Part shown: one piece after another, positions 6,641 to 13,243 of the stretch
How the letters are laid out: each line of letters starts with the position of its first letter
Position numbering within the stretch: the first letter of the stretch is position 1
Assembly (NCBI GenBank): GCA_937859855.1
Contig: CALMAR010000281.1
Location: 468-16,175, forward strand
Direction of reading: 5' to 3'
Length of the DNA stretch: 15,708 nt
From: an uncultured Kineosporia sp.
Lineage (GTDB): Bacteria > Actinomycetota > Actinomycetes > Actinomycetales > Kineosporiaceae
Notes under the pieces: model-generated
Database searches by the model: none
What the model saw: the letters and a program-made list of their open reading frames with translations, nothing else
What the model was told of the DNA's origin: nothing
Translations under genes and position numbers: made by a program

Positions 6641-7246
6641 CTACGGCTGCTTCGTGACGGTGTAGCGGACGTGGGTGGCGTACGGCGAGTTGTGGACCTC
6701 GGCCACCTCGAGGTCGATGTCCTGATCGAACCCGTCGAACAGCCGCTTGCCGGCACCGAGGATCACCGGAGCGGTGGAGATGACCAGCTCGTCGACCTTC
6801 CCCGCCGCCAGCGCCTGCCGGATGACGTCCGCGCCGCCACCGACGCCGACGTCGCCGTCCCCGGCTGCTTCGGCCGCCCTGGCGAGTGCCTCGTCGAGGT
6901 CCGCGACGAACCGGAAGCCGGTCTCCGCCGCGGGCTGATCCTCGGTGCGGTGGGTGAGCACGAACAGCGTCCCGGGGAACGGATTGGTCCCGCCCCAGGC
7001 ACCGGCCGCGTCGTACATGCCGCGCCCGACCACACCGGACGCCACCGTCGAGACGAGCCCGTCGTAGAACTCCTTGTCGGGGCCGTGCATGGCGAAGTCG
7101 TGGCCACCCTCGTAGGTCCACGGACCGCCCATCACCCAGTAGTGCAGGCGCTCGCCACCCCGGCCCAGCCCGTACTCCGGCCCGTCGTCCGGACCGGTGA
7201 TGTAACCGTCGAGCGACGTGGTGATGGATGCGACGACTTTGCCCAT
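6641..7246 (-). CDS. RibD C-terminal/dihydrofolate reductase-like family protein (201 aa)
   Basis: The N-terminus MGKVVASITTSLDGYITGPD is the signature of stand-alone RibD_C proteins (DHFR-like fold), with SLDGYI at residues 11-16. Further family marks are the VGRGMYDAAGAWGG stretch (73-86), FVLTHR (95-100), GGGADVIRQAL (136-146) for the NADPH phosphate loop, and GAGKRLFDG (164-172). These proteins are probable NADPH-dependent reductases; most are not true riboflavin or folate enzymes and their substrates are unknown. It is preceded by a perfect AGGAGG site 5 nt before the ATG at 7246. The gene has its own 127-bp upstream gap and converges on the TetR gene, so it is probably transcribed alone. 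Confidence 0.88.
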   Translation of the reverse strand: MGKVVASITTSLDGYITGPDDGPEYGLGRGGERLHYWVMGGPWTYEGGHDFAMHGPDKEFYDGLVSTVASGVVGRGMYDAAGAWGGTNPFPGTLFVLTHRTEDQPAAETGFRFVADLDEALARAAEAAGDGDVGVGGGADVIRQALAAGKVDELVISTAPVILGAGKRLFDGFDQDIDLEVAEVHNSPYATHVRYTVTKQP

Positions 7247-7373
7247 GATTCCTCCTGCGTCGAGTATCAGCAGGACAGACCCCGCCGGAGCCCGTTAGTC
7301 ATCGCATCGGCCGGTCGAGCTCCCGAACTCGCTGCTCGGTGGCCCGCACCCGCAGGAGCCGGCGTTCGGCGAT

Positions 7374-8129
7374 TCAGGTTCCGGCTGGAGGAGATGCCGG
7401 TCCCTGAGCACTCAGGTCAGGGGCGCCGTCCGGGTCACGGACCACGGCGTGAGCCAGGTCGCTGAGCCGGAGGTGATTGCGCCGGGAGTAACTGCGGAGC
7501 AACTCGAAGGCCTCGTCGATGGAGGTGCCGTTCTTCTGGGCGAGGACGCCCTTGGCCTGTTCGATGATGATCCTGCTGTCCAGCGCGGACTGAAGTCGAT
7601 CGGCGAGCTGGACGCTTTCGCGGATGGTGCGTTCCTGCAGGATTCCGATCGTTGCGATGTCGGCAAGCGCCTGCACGATCTCCGCGTCGCTGGGTGCCAG
7701 CTCGACCGGTTCGATGCTGAACAGCCCCAGGCTGCCGACGATCTGCTGACGCAGCCGGAGCGGAAAGGCGTGGGCAGAGGTGAAACCCGCCCCCAGAGCG
7801 CGAGGAGTGAAGACGCGCCACCGGTCGGCCGACCGGCGCAGGTCGACCTTGTCCACCGCCTGGCCGGAGCGGAAGCAGTCGACGCAGGGACCTTCCTCGA
7901 CCGCCACCTGGAACAGCTCCAGCAGGTGCACGGGCTCGCTGGAGGCGGCCATGAAGTGCAGACGAGCGTTCTCGTCGGCCAGGAGCAGACCTGCCGAGTG
8001 CGTTCCGGTCAGTTCAGCCGCGTGGGCGGTGACCATCTGCAGGAATTCGACGACGTCGAACTCGTCGACCATCGTGTCGGCGATCTCCACGAATACACGG
8101 CCCAGTTCGGTGATCGGGATCGTAGACAT
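7374..8129 (-). CDS. GAF-ANTAR domain RNA-binding regulator (251 aa)
   Basis: Residues 10-165 form a GAF sensor domain, with LLLADENARLHFMAASSE (48-65), the EEGPCVDCF motif (78-86) typical of actinobacterial GAF-ANTAR proteins, and AFPLRLRQQIVGSLGLF (121-137). A linker helix QLADRLQSALDSR leads into an ANTAR domain (178-232) with IIEQAKGVLAQKNGTSIDEAFELLRSYSRRNHLRLSDLAHAVV. ANTAR binds paired RNA hairpins and blocks transcription termination; the GAF domain would control this through a small ligand or redox state. No phosphoacceptor receiver domain is present. The ATG at 8129 gives MSTIPITELGRVF; a GTG at 8156 would add nine residues. A heptad repeat with promoter-like boxes lies upstream, and a second GAF-ANTAR gene precedes it on the same strand. 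Confidence 0.93.
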   Translation of the reverse strand: MSTIPITELGRVFVEIADTMVDEFDVVEFLQMVTAHAAELTGTHSAGLLLADENARLHFMAASSEPVHLLELFQVAVEEGPCVDCFRSGQAVDKVDLRRSADRWRVFTPRALGAGFTSAHAFPLRLRQQIVGSLGLFSIEPVELAPSDAEIVQALADIATIGILQERTIRESVQLADRLQSALDSRIIIEQAKGVLAQKNGTSIDEAFELLRSYSRRNHLRLSDLAHAVVRDPDGAPDLSAQGPASPPAGT

Positions 8130-8168
8130 GCTTTCTGGCCCTTCGCCGGCAGTCACCCTCAGCGCCGT

Positions 8169-8203
8169 CCATTATCGGTCATCGGTCAACGGTCAACGGT
8201 CAT
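8169..8203 (-). promoter_or_regulatory. Candidate promoter for the first GAF-ANTAR gene, with -35 inside a heptad repeat
   Basis: Read on the minus strand, TTGACC (8196-8191) is followed after 16 bp by TAATGG (8174-8169), close to sigma-70-type boxes, about 40 bp before the ATG at 8129. A second TTGACC (8189-8184) is 7 bp closer and badly spaced. Confidence 0.35.
8176..8203. repeat. Tandem heptad repeat, four copies of CGGTCAW
   Basis: The plus strand reads CGGTCAT, CGGTCAA, CGGTCAA, CGGTCAT without gaps between two GAF-ANTAR genes. The array abuts the stop codon of the upstream one (8203-8205). Copies differ only in the last base. Confidence 0.85.
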
Positions 8204-8955
8204 CAGTCGTCGTGCAGTGTGAGCGTCCGGGAGATGATGTCTCGGGCGACCTCCGAGACGCGGCGATCGGTCGCGTATGCGTGAGCTCGCAGGCGCAGCA
8301 GTGCTTCCGACGCGGAGACCCTCAACTGTACCTGGATCATGCCTGCGGCCTGGTAGACCTCGAGACGGTAGTCGACGGTGCCCTCGAAGGTGTCTCGGGC
8401 GAGGTCACCCGACGTGCCCCCCGACGCGTGCGGAGCCAGCCTGTAGTCGGCGAGCAATCCCCCCAGCGCGATGCGGGCGAACTGCTGAGCTTCCTCCGCC
8501 ACGCTGTGGGCGAGGTTGCCTGGATGGTCGCAGTAGAGGTCGAGAACGCCCAGACACGCTGCCCCGATGCGAAGCGGGAAGGCGAACACCGCCTGCACTC
8601 CGTGATCCTGCGCGGCCGGCGCATAGGCCGGCCAGCGAAGGCCGCCCTCGTGGCTGAGATCGGGGGCCAGGACGGGACGTCTCGTGGTGAAGGCGTCCAG
8701 GCACGGGCCTTCACCCAGAACGAACTGGAGTTCCTCGATCACCACGCTGGTCTCGTCCGAGGCGGCAGCCAGGTGGGAGTCACCGCCCGCGGTCATCAGG
8801 CTGACACCCACGCCAGTGGTGGGAAGGTGGCGGGCGGCGACCTCACACAGCTTCCTCAACCACACCGAAGGCGGAGTTGCCGGCTGCCCTGAGCCCTCTT
8901 CGCCGATGATCTCGCGGATGCGTTCCGGCCAGTCCTCCGGGCCGTCAGATCGCAC
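8203..8955 (-). CDS. GAF-ANTAR domain RNA-binding regulator, second copy (about 250 aa)
   Basis: With a GTG start at 8955, residues 35-170 form a GAF domain (GVGVSLMTAGGDSHLAAASDE from 48, then LGEGPCLDAF at 80-89, AFPLRIGAACLGVLDLY at 125-141). Residues 195-246 form an ANTAR domain (YQAAGMIQVQLRVSASEALLRLRAHAYATDRRVSEVARDII). This ANTAR is more divergent than its neighbour: the usual AKG is AAG. It probably acts as a ligand-controlled antiterminator. The start is uncertain. The frame is open to a GTG at 9051, but that stretch (WEWCSWRRWLL) is unlike the family and contains a TTA codon (9019-9021), rare at this GC, so I prefer 8955. It could be co-transcribed with the next GAF-ANTAR gene 73 bp downstream. 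The two are only distantly alike, so not a recent duplication. Confidence 0.87.
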   Translation of the reverse strand: MRSDGPEDWPERIREIIGEEGSGQPATPPSVWLRKLCEVAARHLPTTGVGVSLMTAGGDSHLAAASDETSVVIEELQFVLGEGPCLDAFTTRRPVLAPDLSHEGGLRWPAYAPAAQDHGVQAVFAFPLRIGAACLGVLDLYCDHPGNLAHSVAEEAQQFARIALGGLLADYRLAPHASGGTSGDLARDTFEGTVDYRLEVYQAAGMIQVQLRVSASEALLRLRAHAYATDRRVSEVARDIISRTLTLHDD

Positions 8956-9535
8956 AGCAGCGCCGGCCGTGAAAGCCGGATCGAGCAACCACCTGCGCCA
9001 TGAGCACCATTCCCAAGCTAAGCCGCCTAGGACTGGGGCAGCACGCACCACCTGCGCTTTTCCTCAGCATACGCACGTGCGTCGAGATCGGCGTCTCCGA
9101 GGTGCTTCGGGCGCCGTGCTCCGCGGTTGGTCCGCGACTCGCGTCCCCTCGTGACTCGACTGCGGGGGCGATCCGGGTTCGTCTCGGGCTTCGGGTCAGC
9201 CGGGATCGAGGCGCACCGCCGCGGCCCGCTTCGAAGACACTGCACCCGCCGCCGACGTCGGCACCGTGTCCTGGACAGTGCGTGCGATCTCGCCAGTGAT
9301 GATCGCCTGAAACGCGTTTAGAACAGACTGACTGTGGCTCAGAGTCGAGTCGTACCTACCCGAGGAGTGGCGCGCCGTGCCGCCCAACGAACAGACGACC
9401 GGCCGCCGGCCGCCGCCCCGTGCAGACCCGCCATCGTCTGTGCTCGACGGGGGAGGGTCTTCACCTCGCCCCGCAGTGTGCACGGTCGGCGGCGAACCCT
9501 GCGGCATCCGCATCCCGTCGAGTCCGGTGGACACC

Positions 9536-9563
9536 TTGCAGTCGTCAGCCGGCCCTCTATTCT
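9536..9563 (+). promoter_or_regulatory. Candidate promoter of the mini-ANTAR gene
   Basis: TTGCAG (9536-9541) and TATTCT (9558-9563) are separated by 16 bp in a locally less GC-rich spot. Transcription from here would give a leader of about 160 nt that includes the two hairpins at 9630-9678. Confidence 0.35.
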
Positions 9564-9629
9564 TCTCCTTGAGTTCCGTGCCGCCCAGGACCCCGGTGGC
9601 ATCATCTGATCGGCGATCCAGAAGCGGCA

Positions 9630-9657
9630 GTCGACCCGGGTTCGGTGGCGGGTCGAC
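9630..9657 (+). promoter_or_regulatory. Leader hairpin 1 upstream of mini-ANTAR gene
   Basis: GTCGACCCG (9630-9638) and CGGGTCGAC (9649-9657) pair perfectly over 9 bp around a 10-nt loop. The structure lies 76 nt before the GTG start. It may be an RNA control element. Confidence 0.45.
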
Positions 9658-9658
9658 C

Positions 9659-9678
9659 ATCGACTCGGTTCCGTCGAT
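9659..9678 (+). promoter_or_regulatory. Leader hairpin 2 upstream of mini-ANTAR gene
   Basis: ATCGAC (9659-9664) and GTCGAT (9673-9678) pair over 6 bp around an 8-nt loop, only 1 nt after the first hairpin. Two adjacent hairpins are the general layout of ANTAR target RNAs, but known targets have 6-nt loops. Confidence 0.4.
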
Positions 9679-9732
9679 CGCCTGCTCAGCGCACGTTGCG
9701 TGGGTAGGTCGGCTACCGGGGAGGTGGACCCT

Positions 9733-10119
9733 GTGGACGCGCAACATCACACCCTGGACCCGACTCGTGCGAGTGAGGCCGAGATCGAAGTGGCCCATCT
9801 CCGCAGGGCGCTGGCATCGCGGACGATCACGGCGCAAGCCACCGGCCTACTCGCCGCCAGATTCCAGCTGCCCACGGAAGCAGCCTGGAACGTGCTCACC
9901 GAACTGTCGAACAGGACCCAGGAGAAGCTCGTCACCGTCGCCCGCGTCATCATGCTCAGCCACGACGGCATGCAGATCCCCGACGAGGATCGAGCTGCCG
10001 CCGTCGCCGTGGCCCGTACCTTCGACCTCGCGCTCGTCCATCAGGTGCAGGCCGCGACCCGACGATCGGCCCACGCGGAAGAAGAAGAACCTTGCCTCGA
10101 CCTGCGCGCAGCCGGGTGA
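9733..10119 (+). CDS. Mini-ANTAR domain protein (128 aa)
   Basis: The protein is little more than an ANTAR domain (about 18-75): EIEVAHLRRALASRTITAQATGLLAARFQLPTEAAWNVLTELSNRTQEKLVTVARVIM in sense, with the helix pattern of the family but AQATG in place of the common AKG core. No GAF, PAS or receiver domain is present, so it must act alone, pair with another protein or be controlled by its level. The tail (100-128) is charged and contains a run of four Glu and one cysteine. The GTG at 9733 has GGGGAGG 8 nt upstream; an in-frame GTG at 9700 lacks such a site. It is divergent from the two GAF-ANTAR genes and followed, 117 bp later, by a DUF6197 gene. Confidence 0.85.
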   Translation: MDAQHHTLDPTRASEAEIEVAHLRRALASRTITAQATGLLAARFQLPTEAAWNVLTELSNRTQEKLVTVARVIMLSHDGMQIPDEDRAAAVAVARTFDLALVHQVQAATRRSAHAEEEEPCLDLRAAG

Positions 10120-10141
10120 GACCGCAAGGAGCCCAGGAAGC

Positions 10142-10158
10142 GATGCACCGGGTGCATC
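10142..10158. promoter_or_regulatory. 17-bp palindrome, operator candidate
   Basis: GATGCACC and GGTGCATC flank a single central G, giving a perfect 8-bp inverted repeat 22 bp after the mini-ANTAR stop and 78 bp before the DUF6197 start. No T-run follows, and a 1-nt loop cannot form a hairpin well, so protein binding is likelier than termination. Confidence 0.4.
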
Positions 10159-10236
10159 TGGGGTGTCGTGCGCCGGGCGGTCGTGTGACAGTGAGCGGGT
10201 CGTTCCCCTGTGGACGGCGTACGTCGGAGGTGCCTG

Positions 10237-10719
10237 ATGGCGAATGCCGGGCCGGATCGGTCGAGACCCTGGGACGGGGAGCTCACGCGTTCTGAGCACG
10301 CGACGATCGTGCTCGGGGCTGCACGCGATGACGTGCAGCGGGGATGGACGCGTGACCGGTGGCACACGGTGGCCGATGCGAACGGGCCGCTCCGAAGCAT
10401 CCACACGCTCCTTCGAGGTGGCTTCGATGCTGCGGCGGTCAGGAGCAGCTGCCTGGTCGCAGCCGTGCTCGGCGCGGCGTGGAGATACAGCGGCGAGGCC
10501 CATCACAGCGCGCCGGCAATCGACGCGCTCTGGAACGAACTCCAGGTCCGGCGGGGTCTCGGCCCGGGCGAACCGATCGAACGGGTCTGCGCACCCTGGG
10601 TTCGCGCCACCCGCACGCGCGATCTGATCGTCTGGAACGACCAGGCGGAGCGCACGCGCGAGGACGTGACGGCGCTCATCGATTCCGCGCTGCTGCGGCT
10701 GGCAGGGGCGCACGCCTAG
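10237..10719 (+). CDS. DUF6197-like hypothetical protein (160 aa)
   Basis: An ATG at 10237 with GGAGG 6 nt upstream starts a soluble, mostly helical protein. The order of an N-terminal ATIVLGAARDDVQRGW helix (22-37), a central cysteine-bearing helical segment RSSCLVAAVLGAAWRY (69-84) and a C-terminal DLIVWNDQAERTREDVTALIDSAL (129-152) recalls DUF6197. In that family a WND motif followed by a helix closes the domain. DUF6197 proteins are common in actinobacteria and have no known role. No membrane segment, signal peptide or catalytic motif is visible. Family assignment rests on the motif layout only. It may be co-transcribed with the mini-ANTAR gene 117 bp upstream or read from its own promoter near the palindrome at 10142. 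Confidence 0.72.
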   Translation: MANAGPDRSRPWDGELTRSEHATIVLGAARDDVQRGWTRDRWHTVADANGPLRSIHTLLRGGFDAAAVRSSCLVAAVLGAAWRYSGEAHHSAPAIDALWNELQVRRGLGPGEPIERVCAPWVRATRTRDLIVWNDQAERTREDVTALIDSALLRLAGAHA

Positions 10720-10780
10720 GACTTCTCTCGGTGCCGCGGCCGCTCTGGTCACGATCGCGGCGACGCGGGAGCGAAATAAG

Positions 10781-10795
10781 CCGGTGGTTCACCGG
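10781..10795 (-). terminator. Hairpin terminator of the glycosidase operon
   Basis: On the minus strand CCGGTG-AAC-CACCGG forms a tight 6-bp GC hairpin followed by CTTATTTC, the only T-rich stretch nearby. The stop codon TGA (10791-10789) is inside the hairpin. It probably ends the leftward transcript; it may also insulate the convergent DUF6197 gene. Confidence 0.55.
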
Positions 10796-12801
10796 GGGAT
10801 GGGCTGTTCCAGGCCGAGTCGCAGGGCGTACAGGAGGGCCCAGTCCTGGTCGTTGGCCAGCGGATCGGCCATGTGCGCCGGTTCCCCGTTGACACAGCTG
10901 GGGTAGACGAAGGCGCAGCTCGCCGATCCGTCCGATGCGAAGTGGACGAGGTTCGCCCGCAGGATCGAGCGTCCCATCCGCCGCAGCGTCCGCAGCGTGG
11001 GCTCGTCGGCCAGCGAGGCCGGCCAGCCCAGGTAGACGCCGGCGCTGAGCACCGACCAGTAGTGCGGGAAGACGTCTCCCCACAGCCGGCTGCGACCGAA
11101 CCAGTAGCCGTCCCAGTGCCGGATCGGCACGTGCCGAAGCCGGGCATCGGGCTGATCGGCCGCGAAGGCCGTCAACCACGGGAGCCTCCGGGTCAGCTCC
11201 TCGGCCGGAACCGATCCGGGCTGCTCCCGGTGCGCGGTCAGCAGCAGTTCCAGCAGCGGGGCGACCATGGACTGCTCGTAGTTCACCTCATGCGCCGGCA
11301 GGTCGTCCCCGTACCGGAGGAAGGCGCCGGCATGTCGCAGCAGGTGGTCCCGCATCCGCGACGCGTCAGCGGGCCGCCCCGCAGCGGCCAGGCGTCGCTC
11401 GAGGTCGTTCAGCAGCGGCCCCAGACCGAATGCCAGGAAGTCATCGCCGCCGAGGGCGTAGTAGCGATCGACGATCAGCACCGCCCGATCCAGATCCCCG
11501 CAGGCTAGGAGGAACCGAGCGAACCACGGGAAGTTGTACAGCCGCGGCGGCAGGGCGTGCCTGGTGTCGTCGCTCACGGTGCCGGCCGCGTCCACGACGT
11601 GCTCGACCACGAACTGCTGGTAGCCGGTGACGGCGTCCTCCAGCTCGCCGCGATCGCCCCACCCGCGGTCCAGCGCCTCCTGCAGCAGGAGGGCCATGGC
11701 GACCCGTTCCCGCACGTCCGACCAGTCGCGCCAGCTCCCGGCGAGCACCGTGAGGCCGGCGTCGTTGTCGTAGGGCACGAAGGCGAATCGCAGGGTTCCG
11801 GGCGCCTCGGCGGCTCGTTGGCGATCCAGGACGAACCGCACGCGGGCCTCCACGAGCTGCCGGAGCGGCTGGTGGAACAGGAGCGCGATGCGGGTACGGC
11901 GATCGCCCACGCGTGCATCGACATGGCGCACTCCCGGCACGGTGCCGACGACCGGTTGCGGCTCGTTCAGCGTGACACCCGGTGCAACCTGCAGCCTGAT
12001 CGAACTGCCCACAGGCGCGGCCAGGTCCTCCGCATCCAGCAGGGAAGGCGCCACCGCGCGGAAGTCGGCGAGGTGCTGGTACCACGCAAGCCGCCAGCTC
12101 CACGAGTACGCCTGACCGGGTTCGAGAACGATCTCCGGCTGGCCGCCCATCGCGTGCGGGGCGCGGGCATGGTCGGTGACGTGCAGGTAGATGTGCCCGC
12201 GCACGTTGCTGCCCGTCCCGGCGTCCCGGGACTCGATCGAATAGGCCCACAGCTCCCCGTCGAGCAGGTTCAGTCCCAGGCCGGGGGCCGAGCCGTCCAT
12301 CGGCACGGCCCAGGCCCAGGCGTCGGCGCCACCGGTCCACACGTGGGCGTGCACGGCCTCCCGCAGGCTCTCCCGGCTCGAGCGGTACAGATCCCGCCAC
12401 GGCGTGCTCACCGCGATCGAGCCGACCCGGGCCGGGCCCGAGGACACGTTGTGCAGCAGGTAGGACTCGACCCACGCCTCGCCCATCATCCGCCGCCGGA
12501 CCCGCAGGTCGAGCGGGCCCAGGTCGTGGCTCAGCTCGGCGCCGTCGTCCGTGACCGAGATCGAGGTCGGGGAGTCGAAGCGACGGCCGACCCCGTCCGC
12601 GATGACGAAACCCTTTCCCCACCGCCGGGAGGAGTCGTGCATGAGCGCCTCAGGGGCATCCGGATCCTCGCTCAGCAGCATCGAGCGCGGCCGGGTCGGG
12701 TGTGAGATCGCCGTCACCGAGCCGTCAGCACCCAGGACGAGCCAACCGGGGCCGAAGGCGATGCGCCTGGCCCCCTGCGCGCCGGGGTCGTGGTCGCTCA
12801 C
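10789..12801 (-). CDS. Probable six-hairpin glycosidase-like protein (670 aa)
   Basis: The protein has an N-terminal beta-rich half (about 1-330), similar in pattern to the sandwich domain of (alpha/alpha)6 glycosidases. It is followed by a helical half carrying RLYNFPWFARFLLACGDLDRA, HEVNYEQSMVAP (504-515) and RHWDGYWFGRSRLWGDVFPHYWS (561-583). The last two motifs are typical of uncharacterised six-hairpin glycosidase-like proteins; conserved Glu and Asp in them (E509, D563, D577) are catalytic candidates. No signal peptide is visible, so it may work in the cytoplasm on oligosaccharides or glycosides. The GTG start at 12801 overlaps the stop of the monooxygenase-like gene (GTGA), so the two are translationally coupled. 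The frame is open to 13002, but that part is a shadow of the upstream gene. The family is recalled from motifs, and the exact glycoside class is unknown. Confidence 0.7.
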   Translation of the reverse strand: MSDHDPGAQGARRIAFGPGWLVLGADGSVTAISHPTRPRSMLLSEDPDAPEALMHDSSRRWGKGFVIADGVGRRFDSPTSISVTDDGAELSHDLGPLDLRVRRRMMGEAWVESYLLHNVSSGPARVGSIAVSTPWRDLYRSSRESLREAVHAHVWTGGADAWAWAVPMDGSAPGLGLNLLDGELWAYSIESRDAGTGSNVRGHIYLHVTDHARAPHAMGGQPEIVLEPGQAYSWSWRLAWYQHLADFRAVAPSLLDAEDLAAPVGSSIRLQVAPGVTLNEPQPVVGTVPGVRHVDARVGDRRTRIALLFHQPLRQLVEARVRFVLDRQRAAEAPGTLRFAFVPYDNDAGLTVLAGSWRDWSDVRERVAMALLLQEALDRGWGDRGELEDAVTGYQQFVVEHVVDAAGTVSDDTRHALPPRLYNFPWFARFLLACGDLDRAVLIVDRYYALGGDDFLAFGLGPLLNDLERRLAAAGRPADASRMRDHLLRHAGAFLRYGDDLPAHEVNYEQSMVAPLLELLLTAHREQPGSVPAEELTRRLPWLTAFAADQPDARLRHVPIRHWDGYWFGRSRLWGDVFPHYWSVLSAGVYLGWPASLADEPTLRTLRRMGRSILRANLVHFASDGSASCAFVYPSCVNGEPAHMADPLANDQDWALLYALRLGLEQPIPR

Positions 12802-13103
12802 GCCAGCGAGTCGGGCTCCCCGGGGACGTCGTAACCGGTGATGCTCGGCGCGGACGCGAGCATCGGCCCGAGCTTCTCCAACATCTTGGCCAGCCCCGGG
12901 CCGGCGAGGTGCGCCTGCAACGCCGCCTTGTCGGTCCAGGTCTCGATGCTGGAGAAGCTGTCGGGTTTCTCGACGTCGGCGGCGAACAGGTAGCTGAGGC
13001 AACCGTCCTCGGCGCGAGAAGCCACCGCCATCTCGACCAGCAACTGGGAGATCTCGCTTCGGCTCTCCGAACGGCCGGTGGCATGGGCGACGACGAGGTA
13101 CAT
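12798..13103 (-). CDS. Antibiotic biosynthesis monooxygenase (ABM)/quinol monooxygenase-like protein (101 aa)
   Basis: The short protein MYLVVAHATGRSES... shows the ABM dimeric ferredoxin-like fold: first strand YLVVAHAT, helix EISQLLVEMAVASRAEDGC (17-35), strand LSYLFAADVEKPDSFSSIETWTDKAALQAHLAGP (36-69). The F-x-x-x-E-x-W and AL-x-x-HL patterns are typical of the YgiN-like group. These are cofactor-free oxygenases, heme-degrading enzymes or simply dimeric stress proteins; the motif alone does not choose. The ATG at 13103 has GGAG 8 nt upstream. It is the first gene of a two-gene operon overlapping the glycosidase by 4 bp, and is divergent from the peroxiredoxin gene, so the gap 13104-13243 holds both promoters. 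A role in acting on the aglycone freed by the glycosidase is speculation. Confidence 0.82.
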   Translation of the reverse strand: MYLVVAHATGRSESRSEISQLLVEMAVASRAEDGCLSYLFAADVEKPDSFSSIETWTDKAALQAHLAGPGLAKMLEKLGPMLASAPSITGYDVPGEPDSLA

Positions 13104-13179
13104 GCGATCACTCCGATTCGGTGTCGGGCTGGAGTCTCGCAACGTAGCCGGGAACGCGTCGTCCCGCCTGGCGAGCACG

Positions 13180-13195
13180 GGCCGGCGTGCCGGCC
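13180..13195. promoter_or_regulatory. GC palindrome in the monooxygenase-peroxiredoxin intergenic region
   Basis: GGCCGGC and GCCGGCC flank GT, giving 7-bp arms about 15 bp before a TATCGT (13210-13215) that could be the -10 box of the peroxiredoxin gene. Operator or chance GC palindrome cannot be told apart. Confidence 0.25.
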
Positions 13196-13243
13196 AGGTG
13201 CGGAGCGCTTATCGTGGCGAGGAACTCGTACAGAGGGGGTGTC

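Larger units (their letters stand above)
9052..9732. other. Long non-coding stretch between divergent ANTAR genes
   Basis: About 680 bp separate the leftward GAF-ANTAR gene from the rightward mini-ANTAR gene. Open frames exist on both strands because of the GC content, but none has a recognised family and a matching start site together. A GTG at 9377 with GAGGAG upstream opens a frame rich in Pro, Arg and Ser that runs out of frame across the mini-ANTAR gene; I do not accept it. The right part (9536-9732) holds a possible promoter and two hairpins. Confidence 0.5.

Noticed and set aside
5946..7121. 391-residue minus-strand frame across TetR and RibD-like genes
   Set aside because: It overlaps two well-supported genes on different frames and has low-complexity Arg/Gly composition.
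8176..8203. Heptad repeat as a CRISPR-like or attachment site
   Set aside because: Units are only 7 bp with no spacers, and no integrase or Cas genes are near.
9377..10237. 286-residue plus-strand frame starting at a GTG with GAGGAG upstream
   Set aside because: It crosses the mini-ANTAR gene out of frame, is rich in Pro, Ser and Arg, and shows no known domain.
11557..12705. 382-residue plus-strand frame across the glycosidase gene
   Set aside because: It is antisense to a gene with recognisable motifs and rich in Arg, Pro, His and Gln, typical of GC shadows.
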